A DNA stretch of 64,000 nt from NCBI RefSeq assembly GCF_000768355.1, contig NZ_AVPU01000005.1, positions 62,001 to 126,000 of the forward strand. The letters run 5' to 3'. This document shows, one piece after another, positions 27,395-35,141 of this stretch (the first letter of the stretch is position 1; the number at the start of each line of letters is the position of its first letter). Made by a program: the position numbers and the translations under genes. Source of the stretch: Lysobacter daejeonensis GH1-9. Its GTDB lineage: Bacteria; Pseudomonadota; Gammaproteobacteria; Xanthomonadales; Xanthomonadaceae. The notes below the pieces were generated by a model that was given only the letters and a program-made list of their open reading frames with translations, was not told the origin of the DNA and ran no database searches.

Positions 27395-28849
27395 GTGAAG
27401 ATTGGCCTGCGGATCTTCCTGGGGTACTTCCTCGTCGTCGCGATGGCGGCGCTGCTGTTGGGGCGCGTGTTCGTCGCCGAGGTCAAGCCGGGCGTGCGCC
27501 AGGCGATGGAGGACACGTTGGTGGACACGGCCAACGTGCTGGCGGAGTTGGCCACCGATGACTTGTTGGCGGGCCGGATCAACGACGGTCGTTTCGCCAG
27601 CCGGTTGCGGGGCTTGTCCGGCCGTGATTTTGGTGCGCAGATCTGGGGTTTCCAGAAGCGCGACAGCCAATATCGGGTGTACGTGACCGATGCCAAGGGC
27701 ATCGTGGTGTTCGACACCGATGCACGCGACGGCCGTACCGGCGCCTTGGGCAAGGACTACTCGCGTTGGAATGACGTCTACCTGACGCTGCAGGGCCGTT
27801 ACGGCGCGCGCTCGACGCTGGCCGACCCGGACGACCCTGACTCCAGCGTGATGCACGTGGCCGCGCCGATTCGCGATGGCCAAGGCAGGATCGCGGGCGT
27901 GCTGACCGTGGCCAAGCCAAACCGTTCGATCGCGCCCTTCATCCAGCGCAGCCAGCTCAAGGTGTTGCGCTGGGGCATGGTGCTGATGGGGATGTCGCTG
28001 CTGATCGGTCTACTGGCAGCGTGGTGGTTGTCCCGCCAACTGGGGCGCTTGCGCCGCTACGCACAAGCCGCCACCGCCGGTGAGCGCGTCGTGTTGCCGG
28101 ACGTGCCGGGTGAGTTTGGAGAGCTGGGGCGCGCGCTGGAGACCATGCGCGTCCGCCTGGACGGCAAGCAGTACGTTGAGCACTACGTGCATACGCTGAC
28201 GCACGAGTTGAAGGCGCCACTGGCGGCGATCCGCGGCAGCGCCGAGTTGCTGGAGGACCCGATGGCGGAGGCCGATCGGGCCCGCTTCATTGGCAACATC
28301 CGTGGGCAGGGGGAGCGGATGGCGCAGATGATCGAGAAATTGCTCGCGCTTGCCGCCATCGAACACCGCCAGCAGCTGGAGCGGCCGGAGCCGGTGATGT
28401 TGTCGACCCTCGCGCAGGACGTGTTGGAGCAGTGCGGCGGCCCCGGCGCGAAGGGGGACGGGCGGATTCGCTTGTCATTGCCGTCGACCGGGTTGGCCGT
28501 GCTCGGCGATGCCTTCCTGCTGCGCCAGGCACTGCTCAACCTCGTCGAGAACGCACTCGATTTCTCGCCAGCGGACGGCCTGGTGGAGGTGCATCTGCAG
28601 ACCAGCGCGGGGCGCGCGCGCTTTGAAGTGTTCGACCGCGGCCCGGGCGTACCGGACTACGCCCGCGAGCGGGTGTTCGAGCGCTTCTACTCCCTGCCGC
28701 GCCCCGGCGGTGGTAGCCGCAGCAGCGGCCTTGGCCTGTGTTTTGTCGCGGAGGTTGCGGACCTGCATGGCGGGCGCGCATCCCTGGACAACCGTGAAGG
28801 GGGTGGGGCGGTCGCAACGCTTGAGCTGCCCCTGGCGTCGCAGGGATGA
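27395..28849 (+). CDS. creC: Sensor histidine kinase CreC
   Basis: A 484-residue inner-membrane sensor kinase. TM1 (about 4-27) is followed by a periplasmic domain with VKPGVRQAMEDTLVDTANVL and DYSRWNDVYLTLQGRYGARS, both near-identical to E. coli CreC. TM2 (about 192-212) and HAMP follow. The kinase has H270 in YVHTLTHELKAPLAAIRGSA, an N box (NLVENALDFSP), and the G boxes DRGPGVPDY and SSGLGLCFV. The start is GTG at 27395, seven bases after creB. In E. coli it responds to fermentable carbon and growth state, and in Stenotrophomonas-like bacteria to beta-lactam or PBP4 defects; the signal here is inferred. Confidence 0.95.
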   Translation: MKIGLRIFLGYFLVVAMAALLLGRVFVAEVKPGVRQAMEDTLVDTANVLAELATDDLLAGRINDGRFASRLRGLSGRDFGAQIWGFQKRDSQYRVYVTDAKGIVVFDTDARDGRTGALGKDYSRWNDVYLTLQGRYGARSTLADPDDPDSSVMHVAAPIRDGQGRIAGVLTVAKPNRSIAPFIQRSQLKVLRWGMVLMGMSLLIGLLAAWWLSRQLGRLRRYAQAATAGERVVLPDVPGEFGELGRALETMRVRLDGKQYVEHYVHTLTHELKAPLAAIRGSAELLEDPMAEADRARFIGNIRGQGERMAQMIEKLLALAAIEHRQQLERPEPVMLSTLAQDVLEQCGGPGAKGDGRIRLSLPSTGLAVLGDAFLLRQALLNLVENALDFSPADGLVEVHLQTSAGRARFEVFDRGPGVPDYARERVFERFYSLPRPGGGSRSSGLGLCFVAEVADLHGGRASLDNREGGGAVATLELPLASQG

Positions 28850-28913
28850 GCTGACGCTGCAGCGTCCCCCGCCCCGTCGCTTGCCGCGTGCCGGGAAGGC
28901 GCGTGACGCGCAC

Positions 28914-28929
28914 TTCACTCCCACTTCAC
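28914..28929 (+). promoter_or_regulatory. cre-tag (CreB binding site) upstream of creD
   Basis: TTCAC at 28914-28918, six bases (TCCCAC), TTCAC at 28925-28929: an exact match to the published CreBC tag TTCAC-N6-TTCAC. It lies 67 bases before the creD ATG, in the 147-base gap behind creC. Confidence 0.88.
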
Positions 28930-28996
28930 CGTCGCGACATCGGCCACGCACCAACAGCAGCGATCCTGACCGCCAACCCACGCAAGGGGGCGGGAC

Positions 28997-30319
28997 ATGC
29001 GGTTCTGGATCAAGTTGGTTTTTGTATTCGCGATGACATTGGCGATCCTGGTGCCTTTGGCGCTGATCGATGGCGTCATCGACGACCGGCAACGCAATCG
29101 GGCCGAGGCGGTCGAGCAGATCTCCGCGACCTTCGCTGACGCGCAGGTGTTCGGCGGGCCGGTGCTGGTGGTGCCCTACACCGAGTCGGTGGAGGTCGAC
29201 GTTGCCGCTGCCGAGGGCGGCACGCGCAAGGTGCGCCGCGACGAACAGCGTCAGTGGGTCTTCTTCCCGGATGCGCTGGAGGTGGGCGGGCCGATCAAGC
29301 CGTCCACCCGTCGGTTGGGGCTGCATGCGGTGAGGGTCTATGAGTGGGCAGGGCGGGCCGACGCGCGTTTTGCCGTCGATATTCCCGCCACCAGCGACCC
29401 TCTCGCCAACCGGCGCATCGGCCGGCCCTGGCTGAGCTATGGCGTCGCCGATGTGCGCGGGCTGGTGGGGGCGCCACGGTTGAGCATCAATGGCGCTCCG
29501 GTCGCAGTCCTGCAGGGCCAAGGCGCGCGCGATGAGGCTGGCGTGCATACGCGACTGTCGGCGCCGCTGCCCGGGTCGCGGATGCAGCTGTCAACGCGTC
29601 TGGACCTCGTGTTGGGCGGTACCGAATCGTTGTCTCTGGTGCCCATGGGCCAGCAGAACCGCTTCGCATTGGCGTCCAGTTGGCCGCATCCGCGACTGGC
29701 CGGCAAGTTCCCCGCGCGCCAGCCGCGCATTGGCGCCGACGGGTTTTCCGCCCGGTGGGAGATATCCGCATTGGCGGCAGATGCGCAGCGCCAGTACCTC
29801 GGCGGGCGCGGCCTGGTCAGCGGCGTCGATGCTGTCAGCGTGTCCCTGGTCGATCCGGTCAACGCTTACACGCAGGCCGATCGCGCCATCAAGTACGGCA
29901 TCCTTTTCGTACTGCTGACCTTCGTCGGCTTCTTCATGCTCGAATTGCTGCTGCAGTTGCGCATCCACCCCATCCAGTACGGGCTGGTTGGACTCGCATT
30001 GTCGATCTTCTTCCTGCTGCTGGTCAGCCTGAGCGAGCACATTGCGTTTGGATTGGCGTATGCACTGGCGAGTACCGCATGCGTGGCGCTGATCGGGTAC
30101 TACCTGTGCCACGTGCTGGGCAGCGTCCTGCGCGGCGTCGGGTTCGCGATGATGCTCGGCGCACTGTATGCCGCCCTGTATGGCCTGCTGATCTCCGAGG
30201 ACAACGCGTTGCTGATGGGCTCGCTGCTGCTGTTCGTGATCCTGGCCGCCATCATGACCGCCACCCGGAAGGTGGACTGGTACCGGGCCGGTGCCACGGC
30301 GCCTCTCGCCGCCGGCTGA
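28997..30319 (+). CDS. creD: Inner membrane protein CreD
   Basis: A 440-residue inner-membrane protein of the CreD family. One N-terminal helix (about 5-25, FVFAMTLAILVPLALIDGVI), a large periplasmic domain with GGPVLVVPYTE, QNRFALASSWPHPRLAGKF in pieces, and VSVSLVDPVNAYTQADRAIK, then five closely spaced C-terminal helices (KYGILFVLLTFVGFFMLELL onward). In E. coli creD expression is the standard readout of CreBC activity and is linked to colicin E2 tolerance and envelope integrity. The cre-tag 67 bases upstream supports CreB control here. Confidence 0.93.
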   Translation: MRFWIKLVFVFAMTLAILVPLALIDGVIDDRQRNRAEAVEQISATFADAQVFGGPVLVVPYTESVEVDVAAAEGGTRKVRRDEQRQWVFFPDALEVGGPIKPSTRRLGLHAVRVYEWAGRADARFAVDIPATSDPLANRRIGRPWLSYGVADVRGLVGAPRLSINGAPVAVLQGQGARDEAGVHTRLSAPLPGSRMQLSTRLDLVLGGTESLSLVPMGQQNRFALASSWPHPRLAGKFPARQPRIGADGFSARWEISALAADAQRQYLGGRGLVSGVDAVSVSLVDPVNAYTQADRAIKYGILFVLLTFVGFFMLELLLQLRIHPIQYGLVGLALSIFFLLLVSLSEHIAFGLAYALASTACVALIGYYLCHVLGSVLRGVGFAMMLGALYAALYGLLISEDNALLMGSLLLFVILAAIMTATRKVDWYRAGATAPLAAG

Positions 30320-30334
30320 CCTAGAATCCACGCC

Positions 30335-30946
30335 ATGAACGCACGATCGATCACGGTCCGCACTCTGGTGGGCGATGCCATCGCCCCCTACGTGGACGAC
30401 CTGGCGCGCCTGCGCAGCCAGGTCTTCCGGGAGTGGCCTTACCTGTACGCAGGCAGCGCCGCCTACGAGGCCGAATACCTGCAGGTGTATACGCGCAGCA
30501 AGCGCAGCGTCGCGGTACTGGCCTTCGATGGGGCCCGCGTCGTCGGCGCCTCGACTGGCCTGCCGCTGGCGGAGGAGTCGGGTGCCTTCATCCGCCCCTT
30601 CGCGGCGGCAGGCTACCGGCCTGAGTCGACCTTCTATTGCGGTGAGTCGGTACTGTTGCCGGCCTACCGTGGCCAGGGGCTGGGTCACCGCTTCTTCGAT
30701 GAGCGCGAGGCTCATGCGCGAGCGCTGGGTGGTTTTGCGTCGACGGCCTTCTGCGCGGTGGACCGCGATCCGGCCGATCCACGCCGGCCCCAGGCGCATC
30801 GCGACAACGATGTCTTCTGGCGCAAGCGCGGTTACGCCCCGGTGGCCGGCATGCAGGTGGCGCTGCCATGGCCCGAGGTGGGGGCCGACGGTGACGTCGC
30901 CCATACCCTGACCTGCTGGACCCGGCCGCTGGAGGTGTTCTGGTGA
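30335..30946 (+). CDS. GNAT acetyltransferase
   Basis: A 203-residue GNAT protein. Seen: VDDLARLRSQVFREWPYLYA, VAVLAFDGARVVGASTGLPL, YCGESVLLPAYRGQGLGHRF (acetyl-CoA loop R-G-Q-G-L-G) and HARALGGFASTAFCAVDR. It overlaps the following nitrilase-family gene as GTGA (30943-30946), so the two are coupled and probably act in one pathway. The substrate is unknown. Confidence 0.82.
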   Translation: MNARSITVRTLVGDAIAPYVDDLARLRSQVFREWPYLYAGSAAYEAEYLQVYTRSKRSVAVLAFDGARVVGASTGLPLAEESGAFIRPFAAAGYRPESTFYCGESVLLPAYRGQGLGHRFFDEREAHARALGGFASTAFCAVDRDPADPRRPQAHRDNDVFWRKRGYAPVAGMQVALPWPEVGADGDVAHTLTCWTRPLEVFW

Positions 30947-31827
30947 GAGTTGCCGTAGCCAAATACACGATCGATGCCCCGGCCGACTTCGAGGCCTTCG
31001 CCGGCAAACAGACGGCCTGGCTGGAGGAAGCGCGCTCCGCTGGTGCGTCCCTCGCGGTGCTGCCCGAGTACCTGTCACTGGAGCTGGCGGCCAGCTTCGA
31101 CGCCAGTGTGCGCAGCGATCTGATCGCGTCACTCGCCGCCACGCAGGAATACCACCCGCGCTGGATGGCATTATTCTCCGACTTGGCCCAGCGCGTGGGA
31201 CTGCACGTGATGGCGGGCAGCTTCCTGCTGGACACGGGGCTGGCCCGCTACCGCAACCGGAGCTACCTGTTCGCACCCGATGGCACCCACGTCTGGCAGG
31301 ACAAACTGCAACTGACGGGGTTCGAGAAGGCGACGGGTGTCATCGAGCCCGGTGATGCGCTCAAGGTGTTCGACGTGGGCGAGACGCGTGCGGCCACGGC
31401 CATCTGCTACGACAGCGAATTTCCGCTGCCGGTGCGAGCCCAGTGCGAGGCTGGCGCGCGCCTGCTGCTGGTACCCAGCTGCACCGACACCGAGGCCGGG
31501 GCCACGCGGGTGCGCGTGGGATGCATGGCCCGCGCGCTGGAGAACCGGTGCTTCGTCGCGCAGTCGGTCACGGCCGGTCAAGCCTCCTGGAGCCCCGCAC
31601 TGGACGAAAACACCGGTGAGGCCGCCCTCTATGCGCCGATGGATGTGGGCTTGCCGGCCGATGGCGTGCTGGCACGCACCGACGGCGCGCAGCGCTGGGC
31701 GGTGGCGGACCTGGACTTTGGCGCCCTGCAGGCCTCCCGCGCGCAGGCGCAGGTGGCCGTGGACCGCGACTGGCCCGGCCAGTGGCGGCCAGAGATCGCT
31801 CGCGCTCGGCTGGCGCCCTTCGGGTGA
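30943..31827 (+). CDS. Carbon-nitrogen hydrolase (nitrilase superfamily)
   Basis: A 294-residue nitrilase-superfamily amidase with the full Glu-Lys-Cys triad: E42 in LAVLPEYLSLEL, K121 in VWQDKLQLTGFEK, and C155 in TAICYDSEFPLPV. It probably hydrolyses a small amide or N-acyl compound in the cytoplasm. The start is GTG inside the stop of the GNAT gene. The coupling suggests the acetyltransferase and amidase act on the same metabolite, for example acetylation and deamidation of one compound; this is inference. Confidence 0.88.
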   Translation: MRVAVAKYTIDAPADFEAFAGKQTAWLEEARSAGASLAVLPEYLSLELAASFDASVRSDLIASLAATQEYHPRWMALFSDLAQRVGLHVMAGSFLLDTGLARYRNRSYLFAPDGTHVWQDKLQLTGFEKATGVIEPGDALKVFDVGETRAATAICYDSEFPLPVRAQCEAGARLLLVPSCTDTEAGATRVRVGCMARALENRCFVAQSVTAGQASWSPALDENTGEAALYAPMDVGLPADGVLARTDGAQRWAVADLDFGALQASRAQAQVAVDRDWPGQWRPEIARARLAPFG

Positions 31828-31837
31828 GGCGGGGGCC

Positions 31838-32389
31838 TCAGGCGAACAACGACACGCCCGGCACCAGCCACAGCGACAACGCGGCCAGGGCAGAGCCAAT
31901 CCCGGTCGCCGCCATCACGTCGCTCGGGTAATGCAGGCCCAGCGCCACGCGTGAGGTAGCCACGCTCGCGGTAAATGGCACCAGCAACCAGCCCAGTCCC
32001 GGGTAATGCGCCATGGCCACCAGGGTGAAGGCCACCGCGTGCAGGGTATGCCCCGAGGGGAAGCTGAATTCATCCAGCGGCGCCACCCACGCCTGGATGC
32101 GCCGATCCGAGGCGAACGGACGGGGCCGCCGGGTCCACCGCTTCAGCAGCCGGTACAGCGCGAGCGCGATGACGCCCGTCGCGGCCAGATGCGCGGATGC
32201 CGCCAGCCCGTCCATGCCCTCGGCCACCACCAATGCGCCCATCAACACGTACCAGAAGACACCGTCGCCCAGTCGGCTGATCGCGGAGAAGTACGCCCGG
32301 GACGCCCCCTTCGCGCACAGCCGGTTGATCCGCAGGCACCAGCCGGACTCGCCGGCCACGAAACGCTCACGCCACGGCTGTCGATGCAT
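31838..32389 (-). CDS. PAP2 family lipid phosphatase
   Basis: A 183-residue membrane phosphatase with the three phosphatidic acid phosphatase motifs: KRWTRRPRP (C1, K-x6-RP), FPSGHT (C2, PSGH) and SRVALGLHYPSD (C3, SR-x5-H-x3-D). Several hydrophobic helices surround them. It removes phosphate from a lipid phosphate such as phosphatidate or undecaprenyl diphosphate. The ATG at 32389 lies 23 bases inside the end of the upstream glycosyltransferase gene, so they form one operon. Together they could turn phosphatidate into a glycolipid. Confidence 0.88.
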   Translation of the reverse strand: MHRQPWRERFVAGESGWCLRINRLCAKGASRAYFSAISRLGDGVFWYVLMGALVVAEGMDGLAASAHLAATGVIALALYRLLKRWTRRPRPFASDRRIQAWVAPLDEFSFPSGHTLHAVAFTLVAMAHYPGLGWLLVPFTASVATSRVALGLHYPSDVMAATGIGSALAALSLWLVPGVSLFA

Positions 32390-33512
32390 TGTGTCCTCCC
32401 GCCCGTAGGCTTTGCAGGATGTCGTCGAAATCGGAGGCCACCTGTTCGGGGCGCAGGCCCTCCACCGCGCGTCGGGCGGCCTGCGCCATCGCATCGCGCA
32501 ACGAATCGTCACTTGCCATGCGCACGGATTCGCGGATGAAACGCGCATCGTCGCCTCGCGCTACCGCCGCACCGTGCACGCCATCCTTGATGTGCTCGCG
32601 CGCGGCGCCGTAGTCGAAGGCCACCGTTGCCACGCCACTGGCCATCGCCTCCAGCGTGACGTTGCCGAACGTCTCGCTGTGGCTGGGAAACAGGAACAGG
32701 TCGCCGCTGGCGAAATGCCGGGCCAGCGATTCGCCACGCTGCACGCCGGCGAAGACGAAGTCTGGATTGGCCTGCTGCAGCCGTGCCTGCGCGGGTCCGG
32801 CCCCGACCCAGACAAACCGCGCTTCGGGTCGCAACGCCCGCACGGCTCGGAACGCCTGCACGGCCAGTTCGAGATTCTTCTCCGGCGCAATGCGCCCCAC
32901 GTAGATCACGGCCAGTCCCTCCGTGCCCACGCCCCATTCCCGCCGGAGGCCCTCATCGCGGCGCATGGGGTGGAACAGGGCGGTGTCCACCGCGCGCGAC
33001 AGCCGCACTACGTTGGCGAAGCGCTGCCCGCCGAGGAAACCCGCCAACTCGCGCGTGGGCACCAGGGTGGCGTTCGCGGCATTGTGGAACCGGCGCATCC
33101 ATCCCAGCGCAGTGCCTTCGAGGAAACCCACGCCGTAGTCGCGCATGTACTCGTCGAAGCGGGTATGGAAACCGGTGGCCACCGGGATGCCAAGCCGACG
33201 CGCCGCCCTCACGGCCGACCAGCCCAGCGGCCCTTCCGTGGCGACATAGATGGCGTCGGGGCGCCGCGCGCGCCAGTGGCGGAGCAGGCGCCCGGTGATT
33301 GGCAGGCCGAAGCGCAGGCCCGGGTAGCGGGGGATCGGCAGGCCGGGTGCGAGCAGTTCATCGCCGCTGTCGCGAAGCTCTGTCGCCTGGCGCGGACGCA
33401 CCAGGGCCACGTCGTGCCCGCGGGCGCGCAGGCCGTGCTCCAACCCCTGCACGGTCAGCGCCACACCGTTGACTTCCGGTGGGTAGGTCTCGGTGACGAT
33501 GGCATAGCGCAT
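32367..33512 (-). CDS. GT4 family glycosyltransferase
   Basis: A 381-residue retaining GT-B glycosyltransferase. Acceptor half: VTETYPPEVNGVALTVQGLE and ATGFHTRFDEYMRDYGVGF. Donor half: IYVGRIAPEKNLELAVQAF, FVWVGAGPA, and the E-x7-E motif in PSHSETFGNVTLEAMASG. It resembles the MgtA-like and lipid alpha-glycosyltransferases that glycosylate diacylglycerol or related lipids. The gene stands behind ppx but has its own 99-base upstream region containing Pho-box-like repeats, and it overlaps the PAP2 gene. A lipid acceptor is inferred from that partner. Confidence 0.85.
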   Translation of the reverse strand: MRYAIVTETYPPEVNGVALTVQGLEHGLRARGHDVALVRPRQATELRDSGDELLAPGLPIPRYPGLRFGLPITGRLLRHWRARRPDAIYVATEGPLGWSAVRAARRLGIPVATGFHTRFDEYMRDYGVGFLEGTALGWMRRFHNAANATLVPTRELAGFLGGQRFANVVRLSRAVDTALFHPMRRDEGLRREWGVGTEGLAVIYVGRIAPEKNLELAVQAFRAVRALRPEARFVWVGAGPAQARLQQANPDFVFAGVQRGESLARHFASGDLFLFPSHSETFGNVTLEAMASGVATVAFDYGAAREHIKDGVHGAAVARGDDARFIRESVRMASDDSLRDAMAQAARRAVEGLRPEQVASDFDDILQSLRAGGHNASTAVA

Positions 33513-33560
33513 GCGCGGCTCCCGGTTTGGGAGAGCGTCGCGCGGTCCGGTTAACCGGTG

Positions 33561-33589
33561 GTGTCAGCCTCATGACCGCGCGGTGACCG
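33561..33589 (-). promoter_or_regulatory. Candidate Pho box (three PhoB half-sites) before GT4-PAP2
   Basis: On the minus strand three 7-mers stand at exact 11-bp intervals: CGGTCAC, CGCG spacer, CGGTCAT, GAGG spacer, CTGACAC. Compare the PhoB half-site CTGTCAT with 4-bp spacers. The block ends 48 bases before the glycosyltransferase ATG, with only a weak -10 (GTTAAC) behind. phoB and phoR lie in the same block of genes. The repeat geometry is seen; PhoB binding is inferred. Confidence 0.6.
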
Positions 33590-33611
33590 CGGTCGTCTTG
33601 AGGTCACGCAG

Positions 33612-35141
33612 TCACGCCATCTCGATGCGCAGGGCGATCCCGAGCCCGGCCATGTCGTCGGGCTCACCCAGCAGGTCGGCCTTGAGCAGCGGGCGGGCGT
33701 CGAGCCAGCGCTTGGACAGCGTCAGGGTCAGGCCCGTCGGCGAGGCGACTGCTTCCAGCGTGGGGATGGGCGTGGCCTCGTGGGCGCGGTGGATCAGCAC
33801 GGCCAGTCGCAGCAGGACCGCACTGCGCCGCGCCGCGGACAGCAGGCGGTCGGGCAGTGCATCGAACGCGCTCTTGGGTACCTTGCGGCGATGCGTGCGC
33901 ACCAGCGCGGCCAGGAACTGCTGCTGCTGGCGCGAGAAACCCGCGATGTCCGAATGCTCGAGCACGTACGAGCCGTGCACGTGGTACTGGCTGTGGGCGA
34001 TGACCAGGCCGAGCTCGTGGAGCATCGCGGCCCGGCGGAGCAGCACCCGGTCGTCCTCGTCCAGCTGCCACGCCTCGGCTACCTGGTCGAACAGGTGCAT
34101 GAGCGTTGCCTCCACGCGCGCCGCCTGCGGTCGGTCGATGCCGTAGCGCTCCATGAGCGCTGCCACCGCCGCATCGCGCGGGTCGTGGGCGCCGCCACGG
34201 CCGACCATGTCGTAAAGCACGCCTTCGCGCATTGCCGCCTTGCTCACGGCCATGCGCTCCAGGCCCAGCGCGTTGAACGCCGCCTCCAGGATCAGCACGC
34301 CACCGGCAATGATTGGCCGGCGATCCGCCGAAAGCCCCGGCAGGTCGATGGCGTCGATGCGATCGGCCTGCAACAGGCGGTCGCGGACCACGGGCAGTGC
34401 CTGCGCGGTCACCGCGCCTTTCGTCAGCTTCATCGCCGCGCAGATTTCGCCAATGGCCTTGTTGGTGCCCGAGGCTCCCAACGCCTCCTGCCAGCCCAAG
34501 GCCCGGTACGTGCCGGCGAACTGCTGGAACTCCGCGGTCACCTCCGCTAGTGCATCCTTCCAGCGCTTGCGCGTCAGCTTGCCGTTCTCGAAGAAACGGC
34601 GTGTGGTGGCGATGCAGCCCAGCTGCAGGCTCTCGCGCTCCAGCGCGTCGAAACCGCGGCCGATGATGCACTCGGTCGAGCCACCGCCAATGTCGATCAC
34701 CAGGCGCAGCTGGCCATCCTTCGGGGGCTGCGCGTGTGCCACGCCAAGGTAGATCAGGCGTGCCTCCTCACGGCCCGCCACCACTTCGATGGCATGCCCC
34801 AGCGCACTTTCGGCCGGCATCAGGAATGCCTGCGGTGCCGCCAACCGGCGCACCGTGTTGGTGGCGATGGCCCGCACGTGGGAGGGCGGCACGTCGCGCA
34901 GCCGCTGGCCGAAGCGGGCCAGGCATTCCAGCGCGCGGTCGCGGACCTCCGGGTCCATCCCGCCCTTGCGGTCCAGGCCCTCGGCCATGCGCACGGTCTC
35001 GCGCAGGCGGTCCACCACCCGCAGCTGCCCCAGCAACTGCTGGGCCACCACCATGTGGAAGCTGTTGGAGCCCAGGTCGACGGCAGCGAGGAGGTCGCCG
35101 TCCTTCAGCGGGAGGCGAGCAGCATGGAGGACGGCATTCAT
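33612..35141 (-). CDS. ppx: Exopolyphosphatase / Ppx-GppA phosphatase
   Basis: A 509-residue ASKHA-fold phosphatase that releases phosphate from polyphosphate ends or hydrolyses pppGpp. Phosphate loops: AAVDLGSNSFHMVVAQ at the N-terminus and LVIDIGGGSTECIIG (about 145-160). LPGLSADRRPIIAGGVLIL and the C-terminal HD-like domain (AMLHELGLVIAHSQYHVH) follow. Its length is close to E. coli Ppx (513). It overlaps the ppk stop as ATGA (35138-35141), so synthesis and degradation of polyphosphate are co-translated. Ppx and GppA cannot be separated by sequence reading alone. Confidence 0.93.
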   Translation of the reverse strand: MNAVLHAARLPLKDGDLLAAVDLGSNSFHMVVAQQLLGQLRVVDRLRETVRMAEGLDRKGGMDPEVRDRALECLARFGQRLRDVPPSHVRAIATNTVRRLAAPQAFLMPAESALGHAIEVVAGREEARLIYLGVAHAQPPKDGQLRLVIDIGGGSTECIIGRGFDALERESLQLGCIATTRRFFENGKLTRKRWKDALAEVTAEFQQFAGTYRALGWQEALGASGTNKAIGEICAAMKLTKGAVTAQALPVVRDRLLQADRIDAIDLPGLSADRRPIIAGGVLILEAAFNALGLERMAVSKAAMREGVLYDMVGRGGAHDPRDAAVAALMERYGIDRPQAARVEATLMHLFDQVAEAWQLDEDDRVLLRRAAMLHELGLVIAHSQYHVHGSYVLEHSDIAGFSRQQQQFLAALVRTHRRKVPKSAFDALPDRLLSAARRSAVLLRLAVLIHRAHEATPIPTLEAVASPTGLTLTLSKRWLDARPLLKADLLGEPDDMAGLGIALRIEMA

